The position numbers and the translations under genes are program-made. The notes beneath the pieces are model-generated. The model was not told where the DNA came from and searched no databases. It worked only from the letters and a program-made list of their open reading frames with translations. DNA of 64,000 bases. Origin: Serratia fonticola. GTDB lineage: Bacteria > Pseudomonadota > Gammaproteobacteria > Enterobacterales > Enterobacteriaceae. The DNA lies in contig NZ_VFMK01000001.1 in the NCBI RefSeq assembly GCF_006715025.1, positions 682,001 to 746,000 on the forward strand, read 5' to 3'. Shown in pieces: positions 35,100-44,524 of the stretch (the first letter of the stretch is position 1; the number at the start of each line of letters is the position of its first letter).

Positions 35100-35819
35100 A
35101 TGCAAGAGAATCATAAGATTCTGGTCGTCGATGATGACATGCGCCTGCGGGCGCTTTTAGAGCGTTATTTAACCGAACAGGGCTTCCAGGTTCGCAGCGT
35201 AGCTAATGCTGAGCAAATGGATCGCTTGCTGACGCGTGAGTCTTTCCATCTGATGGTATTGGACCTGATGTTACCGGGCGAAGACGGGCTGTCTATTTGC
35301 CGCCGTCTGCGCAGCCAGAGTAATCCCATGCCGATCATTATGGTGACGGCCAAGGGGGAAGAAGTGGATCGTATTGTCGGGCTGGAAATTGGTGCCGACG
35401 ACTACATCCCTAAACCGTTCAACCCGCGCGAGTTGTTGGCCCGTATTCGCGCTGTGTTGCGCCGTCAGGCTAACGAACTGCCAGGGGCGCCTTCTCAGGA
35501 AGAAGCCGTGATTGCCTTTGGTAAATTCAAACTCAATCTCGGTACGCGCGAAATGTTCCGTGAAGATGAACCTATGCCATTAACCAGCGGGGAGTTTGCT
35601 GTGTTAAAAGCGTTGGTCAGCCATCCTCGTGAGCCATTGTCACGCGATAAGCTGATGAACCTGGCCCGTGGCCGCGAATACAGTGCGATGGAGCGTTCCA
35701 TCGACGTACAGATTTCACGTTTGCGCCGTATGGTTGAGGAAGATCCGGCTCACCCGCGTTATATCCAGACCGTTTGGGGTCTTGGGTATGTTTTCGTTCC
35801 GGACGGCAGTAAGGCATGA
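35100..35819 (+). CDS. ompR: Osmolarity response regulator OmpR
   Basis: Response regulator, 239 residues, that controls porins and many envelope genes after phosphorylation by EnvZ. The receiver domain has the acidic pocket ILVVDDD (residues 7-13), the phospho-acceptor Asp55 in LMVLDLMLPGEDG and the lysine in IPKPFNPREL. The C-terminal winged helix includes PLSRDKLMNLARGREYSAME and VQISRLRRMVEEDP. The start MQENHKIL at 35100 is the family start; an upstream in-frame ATG at 34986 is leader. It overlaps envZ by four bases. Confidence 0.98.
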   Translation: MQENHKILVVDDDMRLRALLERYLTEQGFQVRSVANAEQMDRLLTRESFHLMVLDLMLPGEDGLSICRRLRSQSNPMPIIMVTAKGEEVDRIVGLEIGADDYIPKPFNPRELLARIRAVLRRQANELPGAPSQEEAVIAFGKFKLNLGTREMFREDEPMPLTSGEFAVLKALVSHPREPLSRDKLMNLARGREYSAMERSIDVQISRLRRMVEEDPAHPRYIQTVWGLGYVFVPDGSKA

Positions 35820-37186
35820 GGAGATTACGCTTTTCACCGCGTAGCTCGTTTGCCCGAACCTTGCTGTTGATCGTCACCTTGCTGTTCGTCAGCTTGGTGA
35901 CGACCTATCTGGTGGTGCTCAACTTCGCCATCCTGCCCAGCTTGCAGCAGTTCAATAAAGTCCTGGCCTATGAAGTGCGTATGCTGATGACTGACCGGCT
36001 GCAGTTGGAGGATGGTACGTTGCTTGAAGTACCGCCAGCGTTCCGCCGCGAGATCTATCGTGAGCTGGGTATTTCGCTTTATACCAATGCCGCTGCGGAA
36101 GAGAGCGGGTTGCGTTGGGCGCAGCACTACCAATTTCTTAGCCAGCAAATGGCGCAGCAGTTGGGGGGACCAACCGACGTTCGCGTTGAGGTGAATAAAA
36201 ACTCGCCTGTCGTCTGGCTGAAAACCTGGCTGCAGCCGGATATCTGGGTGCGTGTTCCGCTAACCGAAATTCATCAAGGTGATTTTTCGCCGCTATTCCG
36301 CTACACCCTGGCGATTATGTTGCTGGCGATAGGCGGGGCGTGGCTATTTATCCGTATTCAGAATCGCCCCTTAGTCGAGCTTGAACATGCCGCCTTGCAG
36401 GTAGGGAAAGGCATTATTCCGCCACCGCTACGTGAATACGGTGCCTCTGAGGTGCGCTCTGTGACCCGGGCCTTCAACCAGATGGCTTCCGGCGTGAAGC
36501 AGCTTGCCGACGATCGCACATTGCTGATGGCAGGGGTGAGCCACGATCTGCGCACGCCGTTGACGCGTATTCGCTTGGCAACGGAAATGATGAGCGCTGA
36601 AGACGGTTACCTGGCGGAGTCGATCAATAAAGATATCGAAGAATGTAACGTCATTATCGAACAGTTTATTGATTACCTGCGTACCGGCCAGGAGATGCAG
36701 ACCGAAATGAGCGATCTGAACGCCATTTTAGGTGAAGTGGTCGCGGCGGAAAGTGGCTACGAGCGGGTGATTGAAACCGATATCACACCGGGTGAATTGA
36801 TGATGGATGTGCATCCTTTATCAATCAAACGTGCGGCGGTGAACATGGTGGTCAATGCGGCGCGCTACGGCAATGGTTGGATCAAGGTCAGCAGTGGACG
36901 CGAACTGCAACGTGGCTGGTTCCAGGTTGAAGATGACGGCCCAGGTATCAAACCGGAAGAGCTGAAGCACCTGTTCCAACCCTTTGTGCGCGGCGACAGC
37001 GCGCGCAGTACCAGCGGCACCGGGTTGGGGCTGGCCATCGTGCAACGTATCATTGATGCTCATGCGGGCGTGCTGGATATTGGCACCAGTGAGCGTGGCG
37101 GGTTGCGTATACGAGCCTATATTCCGCTGCCGATCGAGAAAATAGACGTGGCTAACGGGCCTGCACCCGTCAAGGATAACGCCTAG
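35816..37186 (+). CDS. envZ: Osmolarity sensor histidine kinase EnvZ
   Basis: Inner-membrane sensor kinase/phosphatase for OmpR; 456 residues. There are two membrane helices (about 16-46 and 160-180) around a periplasmic domain, then a HAMP linker. The phosphorylated His243 lies in MAGVSHDLRTPLTRIRLATE, and the ATP-binding domain has N-box NMVVNAARYGNG, G1 EDDGPGIKPEE and G2 TSGTGLGLAIVQRI. It overlaps the ompR stop as ATGA, so translation is coupled. Confidence 0.98.
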   Translation: MRRLRFSPRSSFARTLLLIVTLLFVSLVTTYLVVLNFAILPSLQQFNKVLAYEVRMLMTDRLQLEDGTLLEVPPAFRREIYRELGISLYTNAAAEESGLRWAQHYQFLSQQMAQQLGGPTDVRVEVNKNSPVVWLKTWLQPDIWVRVPLTEIHQGDFSPLFRYTLAIMLLAIGGAWLFIRIQNRPLVELEHAALQVGKGIIPPPLREYGASEVRSVTRAFNQMASGVKQLADDRTLLMAGVSHDLRTPLTRIRLATEMMSAEDGYLAESINKDIEECNVIIEQFIDYLRTGQEMQTEMSDLNAILGEVVAAESGYERVIETDITPGELMMDVHPLSIKRAAVNMVVNAARYGNGWIKVSSGRELQRGWFQVEDDGPGIKPEELKHLFQPFVRGDSARSTSGTGLGLAIVQRIIDAHAGVLDIGTSERGGLRIRAYIPLPIEKIDVANGPAPVKDNA

Positions 37187-37198
37187 TTTTCTCCCTTC

Positions 37199-37227
37199 TG
37201 ATAGCGCAGCCTGGTGCAGCGCTATCA
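37199..37227 (+). terminator. Hairpin after envZ
   Basis: TGATAGCGC (37199-37207) and GCGCTATCA (37219-37227) form a perfect 9-bp stem, followed by TTATTCCCTTTCT. A likely but not ideal terminator of ompR-envZ. Confidence 0.6.
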
Positions 37228-37253
37228 TTATTCCCTTTCTCAACGGCAAACAT

Positions 37254-37282
37254 AAAAAAAGACGCGAATTTCTTCGCGTCTT
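37254..37282 (-). terminator. Terminator of pckA
   Basis: AAGACGCGAA, loop TTTC, TTCGCGTCTT (37259-37282), with a run of seven A on its left that reads as T7 on the minus strand. It lies 38 bases past the pckA stop and is a classical Rho-independent terminator. Confidence 0.88.
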
Positions 37283-37320
37283 GGCTTCGGGTGATGGCAG
37301 GGAAACCCTGCCTGAGGGTG

Positions 37321-38940
37321 TTACAGTTTAGGACCTGCGCTGACCAGTGCAGCCCCTGCCGCTGTATCGGTGTACTTGTCGAAGTTGGTAATAAAGCGGT
37401 TCGCCAGATCGTGCGCTTTCTCTTCCCATTGTGCGAGGCTGGCATAGGTCGCTCGTGGGTCGAGAATGGCGGGATCAACGCCAGGCAAGGCGGTCGGCAT
37501 GGCCAGATCGAAGATTGGCAGCGTGATGGTTTCTGCTTTATCGATTTCACCGTTGAGGATGGCGTCGATAATGCCGCGTGTATCTTTGATCGAGATACGT
37601 TTACCCGTGCCGTTCCAGCCGGTATTAACCAGATAAGCCTGAGCGCCGGCAGCCTGCATGCGTTTGACCAGTACTTCTGCATACTGGGTCGGGTGCAAGG
37701 ACAGGAAAGCCGCACCGAAACAGGCAGAGAAGGTTGGCGTTGGTTCGGTAACGCCGCGCTCGGTGCCAGCCAGCTTGGCGGTGAAGCCAGATAGGAAATG
37801 ATACTGAGTCTGGTTGGCCGTCAGGCGTGATACTGGTGGCAGTACGCCGAAGGCATCCGCCGTCAAGAAGATCACTTTGGTCGCATGACCCGCTTTTGAC
37901 ACCGGCTTGACGATATTGTGGATATGGTAGATCGGGTAGGAAACGCGGGTGTTCTCGGTTTTCGAACCGTCGTTGAAATCCACCGTGCCGTCGGCGAGCA
38001 CGGTAACGTTTTCCAGCAGCGCATCGCGTTTGATGGCGTGATAGATATCTGGCTCGGCTTCTTCAGACAGCTTGATGGTCTTGGCGTAGCAGCCGCCTTC
38101 GAAGTTGAATACGCCGTCGTCGTCCCAACCGTGCTCGTCATCACCGATCAACTGGCGTTTCGGGTCGGTGGACAGCGTGGTCTTGCCGGTACCCGACAGG
38201 CCGAAGAAGACCGCCACATCGCCTTTCTCGCCCACGTTGGCCGAGCAGTGCATGGAGGCGATGCCTTTCAGTGGCAGCAGGTAGTTCATCATTGAGAACA
38301 TACCCTTCTTCATCTCGCCGCCATACCAGGTGCCGCCGATCAGCTGCATGCGTTCGGTCAGGTTGAATGCCACGAAGTTTTCGGAGTTCATTCCCTGCTG
38401 CTGCCAGTTCGGGTTAGTGCATTTTGCACCGTTCATGACCACGAAGTCCGGCTCAAAGTTTTGCAGCTCTTCTTCGCTTGGGCGGATGAACATGTTTTTC
38501 ACGAAGTGGGCCTGCCAAGCCACTTCCGTGATGAAGCGTACTTTCAGACGGGAATCAGCGTTGGCGCCACAGAAGGTATCTACGACAAACAGGCGCTTGC
38601 CAGAGAGTTGCTCAGTGACCAGTTTTTTCAGGTCAGCCCAGACTTCTGGACTGAGGGGTTTGTTATCGTTTTTGCCTTTGCCTTGGTCGGCCCACCAGAC
38701 GGTGTCTCGGGTGATGTCATCGCGAACGATATACTTATCTTTTGGGGAACGGCCGGTAAAGATGCCGGTATCAACAGCAACGGCCCCCAATTTGGTCACT
38801 ACACCACGTTCAAACCCTTCCAAAGAAGGATCTGTTTCTTCCTTAAACAGTAATTCATAACTCGGATTGTGAACGATTTCACCAACGTTATGAATACCAT
38901 AAGCGGCAAGATCCTGGTGGGTTATACCTTTAACACGCAT
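37321..38940 (-). CDS. pckA: Phosphoenolpyruvate carboxykinase (ATP)
   Basis: Gluconeogenic enzyme that turns oxaloacetate and ATP into phosphoenolpyruvate, CO2 and ADP; 539 residues, normal for the ATP-dependent enzyme. The kinase-1a P-loop is GLSGTGKTTLSTDPKRQLIG, the kinase-2 and metal region is GDDEHGWDDDGVFNFEGGCY, and GTWYGGEMKKGMFSMMNYLL is also present. It is convergent with envZ and separated from it by two terminators. Confidence 0.98.
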   Translation of the reverse strand: MRVKGITHQDLAAYGIHNVGEIVHNPSYELLFKEETDPSLEGFERGVVTKLGAVAVDTGIFTGRSPKDKYIVRDDITRDTVWWADQGKGKNDNKPLSPEVWADLKKLVTEQLSGKRLFVVDTFCGANADSRLKVRFITEVAWQAHFVKNMFIRPSEEELQNFEPDFVVMNGAKCTNPNWQQQGMNSENFVAFNLTERMQLIGGTWYGGEMKKGMFSMMNYLLPLKGIASMHCSANVGEKGDVAVFFGLSGTGKTTLSTDPKRQLIGDDEHGWDDDGVFNFEGGCYAKTIKLSEEAEPDIYHAIKRDALLENVTVLADGTVDFNDGSKTENTRVSYPIYHIHNIVKPVSKAGHATKVIFLTADAFGVLPPVSRLTANQTQYHFLSGFTAKLAGTERGVTEPTPTFSACFGAAFLSLHPTQYAEVLVKRMQAAGAQAYLVNTGWNGTGKRISIKDTRGIIDAILNGEIDKAETITLPIFDLAMPTALPGVDPAILDPRATYASLAQWEEKAHDLANRFITNFDKYTDTAAGAALVSAGPKL

Positions 38941-39137
38941 GTCACTGCTCCTTGATCACAGAATTTCTGGCGACAATTGTAGGGGTTCAGCTCAGAGTAA
39001 CCGCGATAGGTATCAAATATTTAACGTATTAAACGTTTTTTAGTTACGTTATGAGATGTAGGACACGGAAAAAAGCAAGCGTGCAAACGGTGAAGAATGG
39101 CGCGTGCCAGAGTGCACACGCCGAGGGACGGCAAAAC

Positions 39138-40016
39138 TTAGTGCAACTGTGGGCTGTTGTCGCTATTGCCTGCGTAGAGGCTGGCGATGTCAACTGAATC
39201 AAAAATGTAATGATTACCACAGTAATCACAGTGCATGTCGATGTTGCCGTCTTGCTCAAGCATATCGGCAACTTCTTCTGTTGGCAGCGTCATCAGCGCA
39301 TCAGCACAGCGCTGGCGTGAGCAAGTGCAACGGAACACCACGTCTTGCGGTTCATACAGTGTGACCTCTTCCTGATGATACAAACGATACAGTACTTCAT
39401 TGGCCGGTAGCGTGAACAGCTCTTCATTTTTTATCGTAGCGGTCAGCTGCACCAGATGATCGAAGTCATCGGCATTACCATCCTGAGCTGGCAAAACCTG
39501 TAACAGCATGCCACTGGCAGCCGGTTTACCTTCGGCTTCGCCGGTGCGGATAAACAGGCGTGTTGGCAATTGTTCGGACTGGCGGAAATACCCTTCCAGA
39601 CAGTCGGCCAAGGTTTCACCTTCCAGGCCGACCACGCCCTGATAGCGCTCGCCTTCAGACGGGCTGATGGTGATCACCATGATGCCGTTACCGAGCATTT
39701 GATGAAGGGTGCTTTCTGCCGCGATATCCCCTTCGATACGGGCAACGCCACGCATTTCCTGACGGTTGTTGCCGTTGATCACGGCCAGTTTCAGCGGGCC
39801 GTCACCTTGAAGTTGCACGGTAATGTCACCGTCGAACTTCAGCGTTGCAGTCAGCAGGCTGGTTGCCACCAGCAACTCCCCCAGCAGCGCCTGTACCGGA
39901 GCCGGGTAGTCATGGTTGGTCAGAATGTGCTGATAGGTTTCGCTGACGGTAACCAGCTCACCGCGCACCGCGTAGTTTTCGAACAGGTAACGGTGTAATT
40001 GGTCATGGTTAGACAT
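39138..40016 (-). CDS. hslO: Redox-regulated chaperone Hsp33
   Basis: Cytoplasmic holdase activated by oxidative unfolding; 292 residues. The zinc-binding redox switch is at the C-terminus: Cys230, Cys232 and Cys237 in VFRCTCSRQRCADAL, and Cys263 and Cys266 in DMHCDYCGNHYIF. The N-terminal part has YAVRGELVTVSETYQHILTN. It follows hslR after 25 bases on the same strand, in the yrfG-hslR-hslO group. Confidence 0.97.
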   Translation of the reverse strand: MSNHDQLHRYLFENYAVRGELVTVSETYQHILTNHDYPAPVQALLGELLVATSLLTATLKFDGDITVQLQGDGPLKLAVINGNNRQEMRGVARIEGDIAAESTLHQMLGNGIMVITISPSEGERYQGVVGLEGETLADCLEGYFRQSEQLPTRLFIRTGEAEGKPAASGMLLQVLPAQDGNADDFDHLVQLTATIKNEELFTLPANEVLYRLYHQEEVTLYEPQDVVFRCTCSRQRCADALMTLPTEEVADMLEQDGNIDMHCDYCGNHYIFDSVDIASLYAGNSDNSPQLH

Positions 40017-40041
40017 AGTTTTCTCTCATTGCGGTGAGGGA

Positions 40042-40452
40042 TTATTCCGGCTCACCAAATTTAAATTTAATCAAATCGCGCCGTTCTTTCTTGTCCGGAC
40101 GGCGATCCGGGTGTGGCATGGTCAGGGCATTCATCTTGCGCGCCAGCGCCATCTTTTCGCGATTGGCGATGCTGGCTTCCGTTTCCTGATACATCAGTTG
40201 AGCTTCACTGGCCCCTCGACGCTGGCTGCTGACGGCCAGCACAATCACGGTTCGCTCTTCATTACCCTGACGCAGTTTGATTTCAGCATTAAGCTCGACG
40301 ATTTTACTCGGCTTGCCCCGCTGCCCGTTGTAATGCACTTTCCCACCGTCGATCATTTCGCGGGCTAGCGCGCGGGTTTTATAAAAACGGGCCGCCCAGA
40401 GCCATTTATCCAGGCGAACAGCGTCATCATCCGGTGTTGCTTTGGCTTTCAT
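40042..40452 (-). CDS. hslR: Ribosome-associated heat shock protein Hsp15
   Basis: S4-domain RNA-binding protein, 136 residues, that binds stalled free 50S subunits still carrying peptidyl-tRNA and helps recycle them. The S4 domain starts VRLDKWLWAARFYKTRALAR and continues with GGKVHYNGQRGKPSKIV. The C-terminus is basic. Its ATG overlaps the yrfG stop (ATGA), and hslO follows. Confidence 0.96.
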   Translation of the reverse strand: MKAKATPDDDAVRLDKWLWAARFYKTRALAREMIDGGKVHYNGQRGKPSKIVELNAEIKLRQGNEERTVIVLAVSSQRRGASEAQLMYQETEASIANREKMALARKMNALTMPHPDRRPDKKERRDLIKFKFGEPE

Positions 40453-41129
40453 TGTGCTCTCCGTTCCAGCGCGGGTATCAGCTGGCGGTAGTCGCTCATC
40501 GATGGATAGCGCTGAAAAGTTTTATTCGCCGTACTGGAATCCGGGTTCTGCACGCCAAGGCAGTAGCGGATACCGAACGCGCGAGCCGCATCCAGAATCG
40601 GTTCACCGTCATCCACAAACAGCGTGCGTTGTGGGTCAAATCCGGTTTGCTGTTGCACGGCCTGCCACAGACGCTGATCTTCTTTCGGATAACCAAATGT
40701 GTGGGTGGAAAGTAATAAATCAAGGTGCTGATCCAATCCCGTGTGCTTAACTTTCACCGCCAGGCTATGCGGATGGGCGTTGGTGAGCAGAATAGTGCGT
40801 TGTCCGGCATCGCGTAATGCCTGCAAAAACGGCTTGGTATCTTCACGCAGGCGCGCTCGGTTACCCACGTTGCTGGTCATCTGATAGATATCCAGATCCA
40901 GACGCTCACACCAGTAATCAAAGCAATACCAGTTCATGGTGTGCTGTACGGCCTGGTATTCGTCATGAATGATTTTTCTTGCAATATCAACGGGAATGGC
41001 ACGCTGTTCACTTAATGCCTGTGGCACCAGTGTTAACCAGAAATGGTTGTCGAATTCCAAATCTAACAAGGTACCGTCCATATCCAGCAAAACGGTATCA
41101 ATATCGTGCCAGTCAAACTCGGGAACCAT
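40449..41129 (-). CDS. yrfG: HAD-family nucleotidase YrfG
   Basis: 226-residue haloacid dehalogenase-like phosphatase; the E. coli protein acts on purine nucleotides such as GMP and IMP in vitro. HAD motif I is LLDMDGTLLDLEFDNHFW, motif II is ILLTNAHPHSL, and motif III/IV is GYPKEDQRLW followed by TLFVDDGEPILDAA. The start at 41129 (MVPEFDWHDID) has GGAG upstream and the family N-terminus; the longer open frame runs into igaA and is rejected. It is coupled to hslR. Confidence 0.93.
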   Translation of the reverse strand: MVPEFDWHDIDTVLLDMDGTLLDLEFDNHFWLTLVPQALSEQRAIPVDIARKIIHDEYQAVQHTMNWYCFDYWCERLDLDIYQMTSNVGNRARLREDTKPFLQALRDAGQRTILLTNAHPHSLAVKVKHTGLDQHLDLLLSTHTFGYPKEDQRLWQAVQQQTGFDPQRTLFVDDGEPILDAARAFGIRYCLGVQNPDSSTANKTFQRYPSMSDYRQLIPALERRAQ

Positions 41130-41220
41130 GTAAAAACTCCATAGGTGGGCTGGTGGCAGCCCACAGATGATAAAACAGACAATAGCGTTAGCGTAGCATA
41201 AGTGGATGACAGGGCCGAGG

Positions 41221-43353
41221 CTAGACCATCGGACGTATTGATACCGGAGTGAGCTGCGGGTTGAAACAACTGTCATAGTAGCGCTGGATATCGGCCAGGC
41301 GATGCTGATTTTTACGCCAGCGCTGTACCAACCGCCATGTGTTGTAGCCAAAGATGATCACCAGGGCCAGCAGTAGCAAACTGGTGCCGAGGTAACGCCA
41401 CAGCGTGACCATGTCCGGTTCGCTGTGCAGAGCGATATGACGGGTCCCGTTGGCATCAACGAAGATATTGGTGATCACCCCCTGCGCCCGGAACGGCGTA
41501 TGCAGCAGCATGTTGCTAAGGCGCTGCAACTCGTTCCATTGGTCAAGGGCATTTAACTCATTCAGGGGTTGTGCGGGCAATGGATGATCAACCAGTTGCT
41601 TGCCTTCGTCGCTGGTGATCAAAAAACCGCCTGGCGGTGGGCTGTTGAGGGCAGCAGCTGCCTGGCGAGTTTCTTGGGTGACAAAAGCCGAGGTTGCCGC
41701 CTTGCTCAGGTTTTCTAACGATTCGGCACTGACCGGCCGCAACAGGACGTTAACGCCCTTCAGTGCGCCTGATTTGGCCCGTTTTACCAGGCTGGCCCAG
41801 TTTTTCGCATTACCCAGGTTGACCAGTGCATTCTTCAACCGGACACAATCGGTTTCTGTGCCACACAAATCCTGCGTTTTTAATACGATATCCGAAAAAT
41901 CATCAAGCAGTATCATGCCCGATTTCTCGATCGCGCTGGCCAGCTGCGGGTTAATTTTCTGTTCAGCGCCGCTTGGGTGTAATTGGTTATTAATGGTGGT
42001 AATCAGCGCGGTAGCTTTGTCGATGACGTCTGATTCTGGCTGTGGCAGCGGCGCAGCCATATTCCAATAGATACCTGAGCAGTCAAAAGGCATAAAACTT
42101 GGCGCGGTAGCGGTGTTGTTGCCCGAAGGGACATAACACATCCCATTGCCCTGAATTTTTAACGTATCACCGATATGCAGAGGTATGGCTTCCAATGCCT
42201 GGACGCTGGTGACTTCGGTTTTCTGTGCGCCTTGCAACCAGGCACTGCTCAATTTAGCCGGTAGGCTGAGGGGAATATAGGTCAGCAGCAGTAACAGCAC
42301 GACGAGTGAGCTGGCAACCAGTACGGCATTCTTACCCCATAGCTGCAGCGGAAAGTTTTTCACTTCGTCATGCAGTGAAAGATAGCGCCCCTGACGAACC
42401 ACCTGCCGGTTGAGGTAGATATCCACGTTAGTGGTCTTACCCAGATCCGACGCAAGGTAAGGTTGCCAGTGTGGGGGATAAATCAAATCGATGATCCCCA
42501 AAGAGATATTACTGAGCTGCCCCTGATTGGATTCGCCGAACAGGCCCCAGCGCTTTGGCGTACCACGCAGGCAATGCACTTCTTGCAGTTCGCCTTCAGT
42601 AGGGCGGCGGAGCAGGTTCCAGCATCCCCAGGCGATCATCAGCACCGCGATAAAAATCATCCAGGGGATCACCACCACAGGGCTTATCAAGCTGAAGAAC
42701 AGCAATAACAGTGCGGCGGAGATGGTGGCGGCTTCCTTGATGCCGCTGGGGCGATTGAGCAGGTGTTCTTCGCGTGTTTCTTTACGGATATTCACTAACT
42801 CAATATGTTCGCTCTCTTCCTTGCGAATGGAGGCATTCCTCGTCGGGGCTGCAGTAACCACCGGTGAAGGTGGGATATCGTGAATATGATCAAGTAACGA
42901 ATGGCCGTTAAGTGATATCACGAGCGGCAGCGTTTGGGTTTTGATCACTTCTACATGGTTATCGGCACTGATGTATTGTTCCCAAAACGGCGGCAGATGG
43001 ATCTCTTCCGAGTCGAGATAATAGCGCCAGTTATTGGGTTCATCGCTTGCCAGACCATAGCGGGTGATGGCATGGGTAATAGGGTAGACATTATCGCTCT
43101 GCGAGGTCAGCGTCAGCCTGGCTGAGGGCAACGCGGTGGAACCCGGCAGCAGTTTGCTACCCAACCGGCTCTGTTGATTGAGATAAGACTCAATGGCAAC
43201 CCGTTCTTCTGCGGTCAGTTTTCGGTGTGTCGGTTTAATGAATGGCAGAGAGCCCGCCAAGGCCAGCCGATGGCGAAACCTTAGCCAAAAATAGACGCCA
43301 GCGGCGATCAGACAGACTAGCACTAAGGCCAATATCAACGCTATTGTGCTCAT
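41221..43353 (-). CDS. igaA: Rcs phosphorelay inhibitor IgaA
   Basis: Inner-membrane protein, 710 residues, that restrains the Rcs envelope-stress phosphorelay, probably by contact with RcsD. Hydrophobic segments lie at about 1-26, 205-245, 345-370 and 650-675. The large periplasmic domain between the last two has four cysteines (GMCYVPSG, FDCSG and LCGTETDC) that form the conserved disulfides. In some enterics the gene is essential because its loss over-activates Rcs. It is the first gene of a leftward run igaA-yrfG-hslR-hslO. Confidence 0.96.
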   Translation of the reverse strand: MSTIALILALVLVCLIAAGVYFWLRFRHRLALAGSLPFIKPTHRKLTAEERVAIESYLNQQSRLGSKLLPGSTALPSARLTLTSQSDNVYPITHAITRYGLASDEPNNWRYYLDSEEIHLPPFWEQYISADNHVEVIKTQTLPLVISLNGHSLLDHIHDIPPSPVVTAAPTRNASIRKEESEHIELVNIRKETREEHLLNRPSGIKEAATISAALLLLFFSLISPVVVIPWMIFIAVLMIAWGCWNLLRRPTEGELQEVHCLRGTPKRWGLFGESNQGQLSNISLGIIDLIYPPHWQPYLASDLGKTTNVDIYLNRQVVRQGRYLSLHDEVKNFPLQLWGKNAVLVASSLVVLLLLLTYIPLSLPAKLSSAWLQGAQKTEVTSVQALEAIPLHIGDTLKIQGNGMCYVPSGNNTATAPSFMPFDCSGIYWNMAAPLPQPESDVIDKATALITTINNQLHPSGAEQKINPQLASAIEKSGMILLDDFSDIVLKTQDLCGTETDCVRLKNALVNLGNAKNWASLVKRAKSGALKGVNVLLRPVSAESLENLSKAATSAFVTQETRQAAAALNSPPPGGFLITSDEGKQLVDHPLPAQPLNELNALDQWNELQRLSNMLLHTPFRAQGVITNIFVDANGTRHIALHSEPDMVTLWRYLGTSLLLLALVIIFGYNTWRLVQRWRKNQHRLADIQRYYDSCFNPQLTPVSIRPMV

Positions 43354-43789
43354 GCTACCCTCATCGTGAACCCATTAAACCGTCAACCTTATAAACGCGA
43401 GATATTATACGGAGTTAACTCCACAGAGAAAGAACGAGCAACCGTTAAATTGTACTTGGCTCTCATTCAAGCGTCATAGGATCCGCACAATCTCTACCTG
43501 TGCGATCATAGCAATCACCCCTATGGCCTGATATCGGCTTTATCCGATTTTCTTATACAGTTTTTGATGAATTCATGCAGAAAATCGGGCTTTACTGGCT
43601 ACGCTTGTTAAAAAAAAGTAAATTGATAGCGAAGCGCGTTGCGGCAAAGGTTCTCATTAACGCACAATGTGACCAAGATCGCGTTTGGACACATTAAGGC
43701 CCGGCGCAACAAGCACATCATTATCCTGGTTACTCGCCTGATAGCATGCATGATTTAGCGGGATGGCGGTTAACCTATTTGAGGCAATC
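43354..43789. other. Divergent igaA-nudE intergenic region
   Basis: 436 bases without a credible gene. It must carry both divergent promoters. A 10-bp inverted repeat, CCGATTTTCT (43544-43553) and AGAAAATCGG (43579-43588), is the only clear structure. No known regulator site was recognised. Confidence 0.5.
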
Positions 43790-44344
43790 ATGGATAAACA
43801 CCTGCAAAAACCAAAAATTCTGAAAGTAGAAACGGTCGCTCGTTCGCGTTTATTTAACGTTGAGTCGGTCGATCTGGAGTTCAGTAATGGTGTGAGGCGG
43901 GTCTATGAGCGTATGCGGCCTTCGGAGCGTGAGGCGGTGATGATTGTGCCCGTCGTTGGTGATGATTTGCTGCTGATCCGTGAATATGCCGTGGGAACAG
44001 AAACCTATGAACTTGGCTTCCCGAAGGGGTTGATCGATCCTGGTGAAGGGGTATTGGAAGCGGCTAACCGCGAATTGATGGAAGAAGTGGGGTTTGGTGC
44101 CAGACGTTTTGACTTCCTCAGCAAGCTGACGATGGCCCCTTCTTATTTTTCCAGCCAGATGAATATCGTACTGGCGCACGATCTCTATCCGCAAAGCCTG
44201 GAAGGGGATGAGCCGGAGCCGCTGCCGCAGGTACGCTGGCCGATAGCCAATATGATGGCCTTATTGGCCGAACCAGATTTCCGTGAGGCGCGCAATGTCA
44301 GCGCACTGTTCCTGACAGAGGCATTTCTGCGTGGTTCACGCTAG
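43790..44344 (+). CDS. nudE: ADP compounds hydrolase NudE
   Basis: Nudix hydrolase, 184 residues, that splits ADP-ribose, NADH, Ap3A and similar ADP compounds. The Nudix box is GLIDPGEGVLEAANRELMEE followed by VGF, with all catalytic glutamates. PSYFSSQMNIVLAHDLYPQS and GDEPEPLPQVRW are further subfamily marks. The start at 43790 has GAGG six bases before it; an in-frame ATG at 43763 gives an extension with no match. Convergent with mrcA. Confidence 0.96.
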   Translation: MDKHLQKPKILKVETVARSRLFNVESVDLEFSNGVRRVYERMRPSEREAVMIVPVVGDDLLLIREYAVGTETYELGFPKGLIDPGEGVLEAANRELMEEVGFGARRFDFLSKLTMAPSYFSSQMNIVLAHDLYPQSLEGDEPEPLPQVRWPIANMMALLAEPDFREARNVSALFLTEAFLRGSR

Positions 44345-44368
44345 CAGGTATACTCACGTAGATAAAAA

Positions 44369-44393
44369 AAATGGCCAGATTGCTCTGGCCATT
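44369..44393. terminator. Terminator hairpin, copy 1 (after nudE)
   Basis: AATGGCCAGA, loop TTGC, TCTGGCCATT: a 10-bp stem. A run of eight A precedes it, so with TTTTTTTT on the minus strand it is an ideal terminator for leftward transcripts. The same 25 bases recur at 44525-44549. Confidence 0.8.
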
Positions 44394-44425
44394 ACAGACG
44401 ACTGACAAAGGTAGATATTAGGGAG

Positions 44426-44480
44426 AGCGTACCGAAGGGGTCGTCGTGGCGTAAGCCACCGGAGTGCCCCTCGGTGCGCT
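44426..44480. other. Strongly folded element between two terminator copies
   Basis: AGCGTACCGAAGGGG (44426-44440) pairs with CCCCTCGGTGCGCT (44467-44480) with one bulged A and one G-T pair, and an inner hairpin GTGGC-GTAA-GCCAC (44446-44459) closes the top. The GTAA loop is a stable GNRA tetraloop. The element sits inside 131 bases bounded by two identical 25-base terminator copies. Its nature (repeat element or structured RNA) is not known to me. Confidence 0.5.
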
Positions 44481-44524
44481 AGGCCCGGGTATCTCGGGTT
44501 AAAAAACACGTTGTCATCAATCTC

